A stretch of DNA of 64,000 nt from Dysgonomonas sp. 25 (GCF_010501075.1 NZ_QVMN01000001.1:1-64000); one strand, 5' to 3'; counted from the first letter of the stretch, positions 34,474 through 43,343 are shown. Program-made: numbers and translations. The notes: generated from the letters alone by a model not told the origin.

Positions 34474-36039
34474 ATGAAGAAATCTGTAATTTGGGTACTT
34501 GCGAGTGTAATGGTTTTCGCTTTTTGCGGCTTATTGTATATGCAGATGAAATACATCCGCACATCGCTGAGATTACGGAGCGACCAGTTTAACGAAGCTG
34601 TTACGCGAAGCCTCTATCAGGTGAAAAGGAATCTGGAACTGGAGCAGACAAAAAGGTATCTGAATGAGTCGTATATCGCATCGCAAAAGAAAAAAGGATA
34701 TAACGACAATGATTTTGCCGACGACGAAGAAGAGGTAACGATCTCTCATAGTTTCAAGGTTGTTGTTCCCGATGGAAGCGCCGAGTTGAGTATGGATGTC
34801 ACCGGTACGACGCAACGGCGTACGAACCCGATATTCCAGTCTCCGAACAAAAGAAATAATGCGAATGCGATTTCCAAATCCTTCTTCGATTTGCAGGAAG
34901 AACAAAAAAAGCGCTTTGTGCAGGAGCAGAAGAATCTGAATGAAGTCATAAGCGAAATAATGCGGACTGCGAGTAATGTACCTATAACGGAACGAATAAA
35001 TTTCAGGACATTAGAAGACATTATCCGCGGCGAGCTGAAAACGAATGGTATAGAGATACCATTTCAGTACGAGATAGTAGATCGTAACGAACGTGTGATA
35101 TATAAGCAACAGGGATTCGACGAAGGCCAGCGGGATAATATTTATCCTCAGGTATTGTTCTCGAATGATGGTCCGGGAAAAAATTCTTATTACCTCAAAG
35201 TCTTTTTCCCAACAAAGCAGGACTACCTTTTTCGGGAGATTTCTTTTTTGATTCCTTCAATTTTATTCACATTTATTTTGTTAGTTACATTTATCATTAC
35301 TATCTTTATCATATTGCGGCAGAAGAAATTATCTGAAATGAAGAGCGACTTCATGAATAATATGACTCACGAGCTCAAAACGCCTGTATCGACAATATCG
35401 TTAGCCGCCCAGATGTTAAAGGACCCTTCGATAACCAAATCACCGGAGGTGTTTAAGCATATATCGGGTGTTATTAATGATGAAACAGAGCGATTAAGCT
35501 TTCAGGTAGAAAAGGTTCTTCAAATGTCGCTATTCGAAAAGCAAAAAGCTACACTGAAGCAGAAGGAGCTGGATGCCAATGATATAATTGTAAATGTGGC
35601 AAACACTTCGCAGCTGAAAGTGGAGAAATTCGGGGGGCATCTGGATATTGATTTGGAAGCGACCGAATCTACTATTATGGCTGATAAAATGCACTTCACG
35701 AACGTCTTATTTAATCTGGTAGACAATGCGATAAAATATCGCCGCGAAGACGTAGACCTCGAACTCCTCATTCGTTCATGGAACAGTGGAAACAGGCTCT
35801 ACATATCAGTTGAAGACAACGGTGTCGGCATCCGGAAAGAATATGTGAAACGGGTTTTCGACCGCTTCTATAGAGTATCCACCGGTAATGTGCATGATGT
35901 AAAAGGCTTCGGTCTGGGATTAGCCTATGTGAAAAAGATCGTTGAAGATCATAAAGGAACAATAAAAGCAGAAAGTGAATTGGGTAAAGGTACTAAATTT
36001 ATAATGAGCCTGCCCTTGATTAATATGAGTAAAAAATAG
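34474..36039 (+). CDS. rprX: Sensor histidine kinase RprX
   Basis: This 521-residue protein is a membrane histidine kinase. Transmembrane segments lie at about residues 5-24 and 255-283 and enclose a periplasmic sensor region of about 230 residues. The HisKA domain carries the phospho-acceptor His299 in MTHELKTPVSTIS. The ATPase domain has the N box (VLFNLVDNAIKY), EDNGVGI and GFGLGLAYVK. Its start (MKKSVIWVL) and its partner match Bacteroides RprX. The response regulator gene follows after 53 nt. The signal it senses is unknown. Its position right after sprA hints at a link to secretion. Confidence 0.9.
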   Translation: MKKSVIWVLASVMVFAFCGLLYMQMKYIRTSLRLRSDQFNEAVTRSLYQVKRNLELEQTKRYLNESYIASQKKKGYNDNDFADDEEEVTISHSFKVVVPDGSAELSMDVTGTTQRRTNPIFQSPNKRNNANAISKSFFDLQEEQKKRFVQEQKNLNEVISEIMRTASNVPITERINFRTLEDIIRGELKTNGIEIPFQYEIVDRNERVIYKQQGFDEGQRDNIYPQVLFSNDGPGKNSYYLKVFFPTKQDYLFREISFLIPSILFTFILLVTFIITIFIILRQKKLSEMKSDFMNNMTHELKTPVSTISLAAQMLKDPSITKSPEVFKHISGVINDETERLSFQVEKVLQMSLFEKQKATLKQKELDANDIIVNVANTSQLKVEKFGGHLDIDLEATESTIMADKMHFTNVLFNLVDNAIKYRREDVDLELLIRSWNSGNRLYISVEDNGVGIRKEYVKRVFDRFYRVSTGNVHDVKGFGLGLAYVKKIVEDHKGTIKAESELGKGTKFIMSLPLINMSKK

Positions 36040-36092
36040 ATGATGGGAGTTATTTAATAAGGAAAATTGTAAAACGATAAATAAATTTAGTT

Positions 36093-36806
36093 ATGGAAGA
36101 GAAACTTAAACTATTTCTGTGCGAAGATGACGAAAATCTCGGTATGTTGCTGAGAGAATATCTTCAGGCTAAAGGTTACGAAACAGACCTTTTTACAGAT
36201 GGAGAAGCAGGCTATAAAGGTTTTGTAAAGGATAAGTATGATTTGTGTATATTGGATGTCATGATGCCTAAAAAAGACGGTATTTCGTTGGTAAAAGATA
36301 TCAGAGTAATCAACACTGAAATTCCTATTATATTCCTTACGGCCAAAAATATGAAAGATGATATACTCGAAGGCTTCAAAGCGGGAGCCGATGATTATAT
36401 TACGAAACCGTTCAGCATGGAAGAATTGGTGTTGCGTATCGAAGCTATATTCCGCCGGGTGAGAGGCAAGAAATCTGCCGAACAACAGGTATACCACTTC
36501 GGGCATATGGAATTTGATACACAGAAGCAATTATTGACAATCAATGGCGAAACAACAAAGCTTACGACGAAAGAATCGGAGCTGTTAGCATTGCTTTGTG
36601 CCCATGCGAATGATATCCTCGAGCGTAATCATGCATTGCGCCAGATATGGGTTGACGATAACTATTTCAATGCCCGTAGTATGGATGTGTACATAACAAA
36701 ATTGCGTAAACTGCTGAAGCCGGATCCTTCTATCGAAATCATCAATATCCATGGTAAAGGATATAAACTGATCGTTCCGACCGAAGACGGAGAACAGCCT
36801 GAATAA
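36093..36806 (+). CDS. rprY: OmpR-family response regulator RprY
   Basis: This 237-residue protein has a receiver domain (residues 1-120) with acidic pocket CEDDEN, phospho-acceptor Asp55 in LDVMMPKKDG, the conserved T/K in FLTAK and YITKPF. A C-terminal winged helix (about residues 135-232) follows, with LTTKESELLALLCAH and MDVYITKLRKLL. The sequence closely follows Bacteroides RprY. It is cotranscribed with rprX. A terminator lies 38 nt after its stop codon. Confidence 0.93.
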   Translation: MEEKLKLFLCEDDENLGMLLREYLQAKGYETDLFTDGEAGYKGFVKDKYDLCILDVMMPKKDGISLVKDIRVINTEIPIIFLTAKNMKDDILEGFKAGADDYITKPFSMEELVLRIEAIFRRVRGKKSAEQQVYHFGHMEFDTQKQLLTINGETTKLTTKESELLALLCAHANDILERNHALRQIWVDDNYFNARSMDVYITKLRKLLKPDPSIEIINIHGKGYKLIVPTEDGEQPE

Positions 36807-36843
36807 GTGGGTGAACTTATGCTTATTTAACAAAATGGATATG

Positions 36844-36882
36844 ATAGTCAGCCCTTTAATTGGACTGACTATTATTTTTTTT
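36844..36882 (+). terminator. Terminator of the rprXY operon
   Basis: ATAGTCAG (36844-36851) and CTGACTAT (36865-36872) form a perfect stem followed by a long T-rich run. Confidence 0.8.
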
Positions 36883-36884
36883 AT

Positions 36885-36892
36885 TATCTTTG
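36885..36892 (+). promoter_or_regulatory. -7 promoter box of the FISUMP-domain gene
   Basis: TATCTTTG starts 3 nt after the terminator T tract. If used, it gives a leader of about 270 nt before the ATG at 37167. That leader (36893-37166) is AT-rich and holds only the palindrome at 37083 and no supportable gene. Confidence 0.55.
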
Positions 36893-37082
36893 TAGTTGAA
36901 TTTAGATGAGCTTGTTGTAAAAGTAAAATAAAAGAAATAAGAGGAATATCTCTGCTAAAAAATGATTTCACAGGAATTAGCAATATTTAGAGGGCAAGAG
37001 AATAGGTAGTAAAGTGCTTTAAAATATATGAATGAAATAGGATATAAAGAAACCCCTTCTTTGCTTATTACATGATTTTTTT

Positions 37083-37098
37083 TGTTAATTGATTAACA
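37083..37098. promoter_or_regulatory. Palindrome TGTTAAT-TG-ATTAACA upstream of the FISUMP-domain gene
   Basis: Perfect 7-bp arms lie 69 nt before the start codon at 37167. It shares the TGTTAA/TTAACA arms with the palindrome upstream of rprX. Confidence 0.45.
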
Positions 37099-37166
37099 TT
37101 AGAATATTATAATGTAGCTTCCGTGATATCTATTATTGGGATATAATCATTAAATTAGTTATAGTT

Positions 37167-39332
37167 ATGATTAAACATAATGCCAAAAGATCAGTAAAAC
37201 TATTGATAATATTAATTTGCATGTTGTCTGGTGTATCGATGGCAACAGCGCAAGTCACTATTGGCTCGAATAATGTTCCTAATGCGGGAGCATTACTGGA
37301 TTTGAAGCAATATGCACCGACATCCGAAAATGCAACCGCAACAAAAGGTTTGATGCTGCCTCGCCTTAAACTGACCGACTTGGGTAATTTATATCCGATG
37401 TTTGAAGATCCGGGTGTCCCCGGAACTCCTAAACCTGAATATCAAGGCGCATTGAAAGCTCAAGAAGATCTGAAGCATGTAGGGTTACTTGTCTACAATC
37501 TGGATCAATGTCAAGGCTTGGGAGAAGGCGTTTATCTATGGACAGGTAACGAATGGTTCTTTCTGCAAGACAAAGATGCTTCCGGTATACCGGCGATATT
37601 AGTTAACGGAGAAGGCGACAAAAATAATCGGGATATTGTTGTTCATGTACCGAGTGGAGTTGATTTGCGGACTTTTAATACTCAACAAACATTGACCATT
37701 GGCTGGAAAACGGATGATCTGACAGCGTCGATCACTTCGGCAACTAATACGCTGAACGGAGGCTTGTCGTTTATTACTAATCCGCCAACCTCGTGGGTCG
37801 GGGCTATCCCTAATAATTCAACGAACTATACGTTCTCTATTGACGATATGAGCGCTTTGCCTGATATCACAGGATCCAACCCTTGGCAAAGCCGCGAAAC
37901 AACCATAAAGGCAGCAACATCGGTAGATATTTGTGGAGCCAATGCAGATAGAACTATCATTCTGAATCAGACAAACTATGCACTAAGATTACAAGACGAT
38001 AGCCTGGATTTTAATCTTGTAATAAAAACCCCAAATGGTTATAATCCTCTTTCCATGTCAGTAAAAAGTAATGCCACTTGGAAAGTAACCTATACCGAAG
38101 TAAATCCCGGTGTTTTGACCAATATAATCTACCCTGCGCAAAAAGGGAAGGAACTTATGGATGGTACAGTACTAAGTGGCACGATAACTCCTCAAAGAGC
38201 CAGTAATATAGAAAAGCTTAAATATAAGGTAGCCGGAACCATGTATTTCGAAGATAGTATTCCCGCACCCAACAATCGCTTCAAGCCAATTACCGTGTCA
38301 GTTGTGAAATGCCAGGGAGAACTTGATATGAGTTCTGTTACCACAACAGCGATTCCGGATGAGTCGAGTGCGAATAATTGGAACAATAAGGTAGTCCGTC
38401 ATCAGGAAAAATTAAAAGCTCCGGGCGATACTATTTACCATGAATTCTATTCCGCCGATTTTGGGCCTGCCGGACGATGGATGGTGACGAATCTTGTTGC
38501 GCACAGCTATGATACGAACCAGCCCGATGTACCCATATTAGGCTATCTGGGAGACGGGGCTGCCAGCCGCGACACAAAGGTTTATGCATACCCGCGTTAT
38601 AAAAAACTCTCTGGGAATGCGTGGGGAGACCTACCTGATGAGGTTGTTGCAGGAGCAGGCCGTCCTTGGTATTTGGAGGAAGGCTTATTATATAATTGGT
38701 TTACTGCGACTAATCGAATATTAGCACCAGATGCTATTGATGAAGGTCAGATCGACAACGGAGCGGATAATACTCCCGGAGCCAATGAGGTGGAAGGTAA
38801 ATTTGAATCTTCTGCAGGGCTCAGGGATGGAACGGTACAAGGCATCTGTCCTAATGGCTGGCACATACCCAGCGATAGGGAGTGGAACCGGTTGGAAAAG
38901 GAAATGTATAACAATCCCGAGAAATATAGCATCTATAATGCTAAGCAAATCAGTAAATTCACTCCTTCTACGTGGCAGCAATCATTCGAAACAGAATCAG
39001 GAGTACGTAGAGGATCCTCGGCAAATACGTTTGGACATGCCGGAGTTATGCACTCGCTCTGTCCTCCGGATGATGTTGGCTTAGAGTGGATGAAAACGCA
39101 TAAAGGATATAGTAAACCTCCATACGAAGGCGGTTTTAATATTATATCCATGGGTTATATCGAAACAGGAGATACTCCTAAATCTTACGCCTACTCTACC
39201 ATGTTCTGGTCATCCAGTAAGACAACCGGATGGACGGCTTATACGCGGCAATTCGATAAGACGAAAGCGAATGTTGGCCGTATAAAAGATGGTTATTTCA
39301 GGTTGCTCCCGGTGCGTTGTGTGAAAGATTAA
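37167..39332 (+). CDS. Exported FISUMP-domain protein
   Basis: This 721-residue protein has a signal peptide ending SMATA before Gln. The mature start VTIGSNNVPNAGALLDLK is common in large exported proteins of Bacteroidales. The C-terminal 200 residues match the Fibrobacter succinogenes major paralogous domain (FISUMP): GLLYNWFTATN, CPNGWHIPSDREWNRLE, FWSSSKTTGWTAYTRQF and YFRLLPVRCVKD. The middle (about residues 150-430) looks like beta-sandwich repeats. Function is unknown; a surface location is likely. I see no T9SS C-terminal signal domain. Confidence 0.82.
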   Translation: MIKHNAKRSVKLLIILICMLSGVSMATAQVTIGSNNVPNAGALLDLKQYAPTSENATATKGLMLPRLKLTDLGNLYPMFEDPGVPGTPKPEYQGALKAQEDLKHVGLLVYNLDQCQGLGEGVYLWTGNEWFFLQDKDASGIPAILVNGEGDKNNRDIVVHVPSGVDLRTFNTQQTLTIGWKTDDLTASITSATNTLNGGLSFITNPPTSWVGAIPNNSTNYTFSIDDMSALPDITGSNPWQSRETTIKAATSVDICGANADRTIILNQTNYALRLQDDSLDFNLVIKTPNGYNPLSMSVKSNATWKVTYTEVNPGVLTNIIYPAQKGKELMDGTVLSGTITPQRASNIEKLKYKVAGTMYFEDSIPAPNNRFKPITVSVVKCQGELDMSSVTTTAIPDESSANNWNNKVVRHQEKLKAPGDTIYHEFYSADFGPAGRWMVTNLVAHSYDTNQPDVPILGYLGDGAASRDTKVYAYPRYKKLSGNAWGDLPDEVVAGAGRPWYLEEGLLYNWFTATNRILAPDAIDEGQIDNGADNTPGANEVEGKFESSAGLRDGTVQGICPNGWHIPSDREWNRLEKEMYNNPEKYSIYNAKQISKFTPSTWQQSFETESGVRRGSSANTFGHAGVMHSLCPPDDVGLEWMKTHKGYSKPPYEGGFNIISMGYIETGDTPKSYAYSTMFWSSSKTTGWTAYTRQFDKTKANVGRIKDGYFRLLPVRCVKD

Positions 39333-39400
39333 TGTTTCTTTATTGACTCTAACAAGATAGTTAAGGTATAGGAAAACGGAACTCGCTACTATATTTTTAC

Positions 39401-39408
39401 TACCTTTG
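39401..39408 (+). promoter_or_regulatory. thyA: -7 promoter box of thyA
   Basis: TACCTTTG ends 35 nt before the thyA start codon. Confidence 0.6.
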
Positions 39409-39443
39409 TTTACGAAAACTTAATAAAGCATATAATCTCTCAT

Positions 39444-40238
39444 ATGAAACAATATCATGACCTGCTGAAACGGGTATTAGCCGAAGGAGTAGAAAAGAGC
39501 GACCGCACGGGAACAGGTACAATCAGTGTTTTCGGGCATCAGAGCCGCTATAACCTCGAAGACGGCTTCCCCTTGCTGACAACGAAGAAACTCCATCTAA
39601 AGTCAATCATCTATGAATTGCTTTGGTTTCTTGCGGGCGATACCAATGCTAAATATTTGCAGGAACATGGTGTTCGTATCTGGAACGAATGGGCTGATGA
39701 AAATGGAGACTTAGGTCATATATACGGCTATCAGTGGCGTTCGTGGCCCGATTACGAAGGAGGGCATATCGACCAGATAAGCGAAGTGGTGAATACGATA
39801 AAAAATAATCCCGATTCGCGCCGTATAATAGTTAACGCATGGAATGTAGGCGATATAAAGAATATGAACCTGCCGCCATGCCACGCATTTTTCCAGTTCT
39901 ATGTGGCAAATGGCAAGTTGAGCCTGCAACTTTATCAGCGGAGTGCCGATATATTTCTCGGTGTACCATTTAATATTGCATCTTATGCCCTATTGCTGCA
40001 GATGATGGCACAGGTAACAGGCTTGAAACCGGGCGAATTTGTACATACATTGGGCGATGCGCATATATATACCAATCACCTCGAGCAGGTCGAACTGCAA
40101 TTATCACGCGATTTCCGCTCTTTGCCGACAATGAAGATTAATCCGGATGTAAAAAGTATATTCGACTTTCAATACGAAGACTTCACACTCGAAGGCTATG
40201 ATCCGCATCCGCATATCAAAGGAGTGGTGGCTGTATAA
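39444..40238 (+). CDS. thyA: Thymidylate synthase
   Basis: This 264-residue protein is the folate-dependent ThyA that methylates dUMP to dTMP. The nucleophile is Cys146 in [11 protein letters not shown], the same number as in E. coli. Also visible are the dUMP phosphate-binding DSRRI and [18 protein letters not shown] with its substrate-binding Asn, plus GDAHIYTNH and the C-terminal VAV. The length is that of the E. coli enzyme. A terminator follows. Confidence 0.97.
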   Translation: MKQYHDLLKRVLAEGVEKSDRTGTGTISVFGHQSRYNLEDGFPLLTTKKLHLKSIIYELLWFLAGDTNAKYLQEHGVRIWNEWADENGDLGHIYGYQWRSWPDYEGGHIDQISEVVNTIKNNPDSRRIIVNAWNVGDIKNMNLPPCHAFFQFYVANGKLSLQLYQRSADIFLGVPFNIASYALLLQMMAQVTGLKPGEFVHTLGDAHIYTNHLEQVELQLSRDFRSLPTMKINPDVKSIFDFQYEDFTLEGYDPHPHIKGVVAV

Positions 40239-40266
40239 GGCTGATAACATATCAAAAAAAAATCTG

Positions 40267-40301
40267 ATAAGGCTCATTCTTTTGAAGGAGCCTTATTTTT
40301 T
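40267..40301 (+). terminator. thyA: Terminator after thyA
   Basis: A 9-bp perfect stem (ATAAGGCTC with GAGCCTTAT) has a 12-nt loop and a T tract. Confidence 0.85.
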
Positions 40302-40335
40302 ATATCTAAATTTTTGCTAATTCGCTGAAATATTG

Positions 40336-40343
40336 TAATTTTG
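40336..40343 (+). promoter_or_regulatory. -7 promoter box of the rplM-rpsI operon
   Basis: TAATTTTG lies 135 nt upstream of rplM and leaves a leader of about 130 nt. Confidence 0.55.
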
Positions 40344-40396
40344 CAAGCCGATTATTACGATTAAAAACGTAAAAAGTTGACAAACAGATTCTTACC

Positions 40397-40423
40397 ACTT
40401 GTCTTATCCTTAGTTCGACAAGT
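40397..40423 (+). promoter_or_regulatory. Hairpin in the rplM leader
   Basis: ACTTGTC (40397-40403) pairs with GACAAGT (40417-40423) around a 13-nt loop. It may be part of a ribosomal-protein autoregulatory leader; that is inference. Confidence 0.4.
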
Positions 40424-40478
40424 ATCAGGGAAAAGTGAGTCAATAAGTCATTAAACCAAATTAAAAACATTAAAGAAA

Positions 40479-40934
40479 GTGGATACTTTAAGTTATAAGA
40501 CCATTTCAGCTAACAAAGCAACCGTGAACAAAGAGTGGGTTGTTGTTGACGCTACAGGACAACATCTCGGACGTCTTGCTTCTAAAGTTGCCAAACTTCT
40601 ACGCGGAAAGTACAAACCAAACTTCACTCCGCACGTAGATTGTGGCGACAACGTGATTATTATCAATGCCGATAAAGTTGAACTTACAGGTAAAAAATGG
40701 ACTGACCGTGTATATTTTTCACACACAGGCTATCCTGGAGGACAACGCGAAATTACACCTGCCAAGTTAAAAGAAAAAGGTGTAGACCGCTTGGTGTTGA
40801 AGGTTGTAAAAGGTATGTTGCCTAAGAACCGTCTTGGTGCAGCTCTTCTCAAAAATCTTCGTGTATACGGAGGTGCAGAGCATGATCACGAAGCTCAGAA
40901 TCCAAAAGTATTAGATATTAACGCTCTTAAATAA
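40479..40934 (+). CDS. rplM: 50S ribosomal protein L13
   Basis: This 151-residue protein is ribosomal protein uL13 of the large subunit: WVVVDATGQHLGRLASKVAKLLRGK, then GDNVIIINADKVELTGKKW and GMLPKNRLGAALLKNLRVY. The start is GTG at 40479. No ATG is available nearby, and the start lies 6 codons before the conserved TISANKATV segment. rpsI follows after 11 nt, the usual pairing across bacteria. Confidence 0.96.
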   Translation: MDTLSYKTISANKATVNKEWVVVDATGQHLGRLASKVAKLLRGKYKPNFTPHVDCGDNVIIINADKVELTGKKWTDRVYFSHTGYPGGQREITPAKLKEKGVDRLVLKVVKGMLPKNRLGAALLKNLRVYGGAEHDHEAQNPKVLDINALK

Positions 40935-40945
40935 AATAAATATTA

Positions 40946-41332
40946 ATGGATGTAGTAAATGCAATAGGAAGACGTAAAGCCGCTGTGGCTCGCGTTTTCG
41001 TTAGCGAAGGAACCGGAAAAATCATCATCAACAAACGTGAGTTGGATAACTATTTCCCTTCATCTATTCTTCAGTATGTTGTAAAGCAACCACTCAATAC
41101 ATTGAGTGTAAGCGAAAAATACGACATCAAAATCAACCTTAACGGTGGTGGATACAAAGGACAAGCCGAAGCTGCCCGTCTTGGTATCGCCCGTGCATTG
41201 GTTAAGATTAATGCAGAAGACAAACCTGCATTGAAAGCTGAAGGATTTATGACGCGTGACCCTCGTATCGTTGAGCGTAAAAAACCGGGACAACCTAAAG
41301 CGCGCAAAAGATTTCAATTCTCAAAACGTTAA
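40946..41332 (+). CDS. rpsI: 30S ribosomal protein S9
   Basis: This 128-residue protein is ribosomal protein uS9: NAIGRRKAAVARVFV at the start, LNGGGYKGQAEAARLGIARAL in the middle, and the basic C-terminal tail ending QFSKR that reaches the tRNA in the P site. It is cotranscribed with rplM. rpsB lies 191 nt downstream. Confidence 0.97.
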   Translation: MDVVNAIGRRKAAVARVFVSEGTGKIIINKRELDNYFPSSILQYVVKQPLNTLSVSEKYDIKINLNGGGYKGQAEAARLGIARALVKINAEDKPALKAEGFMTRDPRIVERKKPGQPKARKRFQFSKR

Positions 41333-41523
41333 TTTGGATATTTTTTCCAATCGGCTATATCCGGCACAAGTTGCTTAAAGTGGCAGATTTGGTACAAAAT
41401 AATGATGAATCGGTTCATCTCAAAATTTACGTTTAGTATCTAAATCGTTAGGACTCCGGTGAAACGGGCTACCTGATGGTTCGAACAAAAGAAAAAGAAA
41501 GTAAACGAATTAAAAATCAAAAA
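41333..41523 (+). promoter_or_regulatory. Possible structured leader of rpsB
   Basis: This 191-nt gap contains short hairpins: TTGGA/TCCAA (41334-41350) and GATGAA-TCGG-TTCATC (41404-41419). A G/C-richer stretch (ACTCCGGTGAAACGGG) lies near the gene. No TAnnTTTG box was seen, so rpsB may be read from the rplM operon through this leader. Its control role is inference. Confidence 0.35.
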
Positions 41524-42384
41524 ATGGCTCAAAAATTAGAATTTGATCAGTTACTCGAAGCAGGTGTACACTTCGGTCACCTCAAGAGAAAATGGAATCC
41601 GGCTATGGCTCCGTATATTTTTATGGAACGTAACGGTATTCACATTATCGACCTTTATAAAACAATCGCTAAAGCAGAAGAAGCTGCTGCAGCATTGAAA
41701 CAAATAGCTAAATCGGGACGTAAAGTAATGTTTGTGGCTACAAAGAAACAAGCAAAACAAATCGTTGCCGATTTATCACAATCGGTTAACATGCCATACG
41801 TGGCAGAACGTTGGCCGGGTGGTATGTTGACCAACTTCCCTACAATCCGCAAAGCGGTGAAGAAGATGGCAACTATCGACAAAATGAAAAAAGACGGAAC
41901 TTTTGATACTCTTTCTAAAAGAGAGAAACTTCAAATCGACCGTCAGCGTGCAAAATTGGAAAAGAACTTAGGTTCTGTACAAGATATGACACGCCTTCCA
42001 TCTGCATTGTTCATTATCGACGTGATGAAAGAACATATCGCAGTGAAAGAAGCTAAACGCTTGGGTATACCTGTATTCGGAATGGTAGATACAAACTCTG
42101 ACCCTTCTGATATCGATTTCGTAATCCCGGCAAATGACGATGCAGGAAAATCTATCGAAGTAATTCTCGGATACCTTTGCGATTCTATCAAAGAAGGTCT
42201 TGAAGAAAGAAAAGTAGAAAAAGCTGACTCTGCTGCTGCCGAAGCTCAGGAAGAAGGAGAAGATGCTCCTAAGAGAGAGCGCAAGACAAGAGCAGGCGCT
42301 AAGAAAGTTGTTATAGCAAAAGAAGAGCAAGATGCAATCAATGCTGCTGTAGCAAGCAAATTCGCCAAAGAAGACGAAGAATAA
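41524..42384 (+). CDS. rpsB: 30S ribosomal protein S2
   Basis: This 286-residue protein is ribosomal protein uS2: LLEAGVHFGHLKRKWNPAMAPYIFMERNGIHIIDL, then AERWPGGMLTNFPTIRKAV and GMVDTNSDPSDIDFVIPANDDA. I chose the ATG at 41524 because homology begins there; the in-frame ATG at 41476 would add 16 basic residues of leader sequence. The C-terminus (from about residue 235) is a charged extension. tsf follows after 114 nt, as in most bacteria. Confidence 0.96.
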   Translation: MAQKLEFDQLLEAGVHFGHLKRKWNPAMAPYIFMERNGIHIIDLYKTIAKAEEAAAALKQIAKSGRKVMFVATKKQAKQIVADLSQSVNMPYVAERWPGGMLTNFPTIRKAVKKMATIDKMKKDGTFDTLSKREKLQIDRQRAKLEKNLGSVQDMTRLPSALFIIDVMKEHIAVKEAKRLGIPVFGMVDTNSDPSDIDFVIPANDDAGKSIEVILGYLCDSIKEGLEERKVEKADSAAAEAQEEGEDAPKRERKTRAGAKKVVIAKEEQDAINAAVASKFAKEDEE

Positions 42385-42395
42385 CAAAGGATAAT

Positions 42396-42456
42396 AAGCT
42401 AAGGGTTAGCTGCTATGGATTCGTCTGTGGAGTTAATTCTTAGCTTTTTCTTTTTT
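42396..42456 (+). terminator. Attenuator-like hairpin between rpsB and tsf
   Basis: AAGCTAAG (42396-42403) pairs with CTTAGCTT (42439-42446) around a 35-nt loop, followed by a T-rich tract. It may reduce tsf expression relative to rpsB, or end part of the transcripts. Confidence 0.5.
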
Positions 42457-42498
42457 CGGACAGAGAATAATTATAAATCAAAAATAAAAGGAGAAAAG

Positions 42499-43323
42499 AT
42501 GGCAGTAACAATGGCTGATATCCAGAACTTGCGCAAGAGAACAGGTGCAGGTATGATGGATTGCAAAAACGCTTTGAATGAAGCTGAAGGAGATTTTGAA
42601 AAAGCAATCGAGATAATACGTAAAAAAGGACAGGCTTTTGCCGCTAAACGTGGCGACCGTGAAGCATCGGAAGGTTGTGTTTTGTCTGGTGTAAATGGTG
42701 ACTTTGCAGCGCTTATCGCATTGAAATGTGAAACAGACTTCGTTGCAATGAATGCTGATTTTGTTAATCTGGCTAAAACTATTCTGAATGCAGCATTGGC
42801 AAATAAACCTGCCGATTTGGATGCATTGAACGCTTTGCAAGTGGACGGCCGTTCTATTGCTGACCTTGTAACAGACAGAATGGGTGTTACCGGTGAGAAA
42901 ATGGAAATCGGTGTTTATGAGACAGTTAAAGCGCCAAGTGTAGTGTCGTACATTCACCCGGGTAACCGTTTGGCTACTATCGTTGGCTTCAACAAAGCTA
43001 ATGTTGACGAGCAAGTTGCCAAAGATGTAGCGATGCAAGTTGCAGCGATGAATCCGGTAGCGCTTGTAGCTGAAGAAGTTTCGGAAGAAATCAAACAACG
43101 TGAGTTAAATCTCGCAAAAGAAAAAGCACGCGAAGCAGGAAAACCTGAAAATCTTTTAGACAAAATTGCTGAAGGAGCGTTGACTAAATTCTACAAAGAA
43201 TTTACATTGCTTCAACAGGATTTCGTTAAAAACCCAAAACAATCGGTAGCTCAATATCTTGCATCTGCAGATAAAGAATTGGCTGTTGTAGCATTCAAAC
43301 GCTATACATTGAACGCGGAATAA
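42499..43323 (+). CDS. tsf: Elongation factor Ts
   Basis: This 274-residue protein is the nucleotide exchange factor for EF-Tu. The N-terminal UBA-like domain begins MADIQNLRKRTGAGMMDCKNAL. The family core TDFVAMNADFVNLA (about residues 80-93) follows, and the conserved motif near the end is LLQQDFVKNPKQSVAQYL. I chose the ATG at 42499 over an in-frame ATG at 42415, which would read through the attenuator hairpin. The terminator at 43344 follows. Confidence 0.96.
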   Translation: MAVTMADIQNLRKRTGAGMMDCKNALNEAEGDFEKAIEIIRKKGQAFAAKRGDREASEGCVLSGVNGDFAALIALKCETDFVAMNADFVNLAKTILNAALANKPADLDALNALQVDGRSIADLVTDRMGVTGEKMEIGVYETVKAPSVVSYIHPGNRLATIVGFNKANVDEQVAKDVAMQVAAMNPVALVAEEVSEEIKQRELNLAKEKAREAGKPENLLDKIAEGALTKFYKEFTLLQQDFVKNPKQSVAQYLASADKELAVVAFKRYTLNAE

Positions 43324-43343
43324 AATAGAAGAACAATAAATTA

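Noticed and set aside
36893-37166. Small peptide genes in the leader of the FISUMP-domain gene
   Set aside because: Only open frames of about 15 codons occur, without support.
37167-39332. T9SS cargo protein
   Set aside because: The C-terminus is a FISUMP domain ending RLLPVRCVKD; no type A or B T9SS signal domain is visible.
42415-42498. Upstream start for tsf
   Set aside because: The added residues would be encoded by the attenuator hairpin and are unlike EF-Ts.
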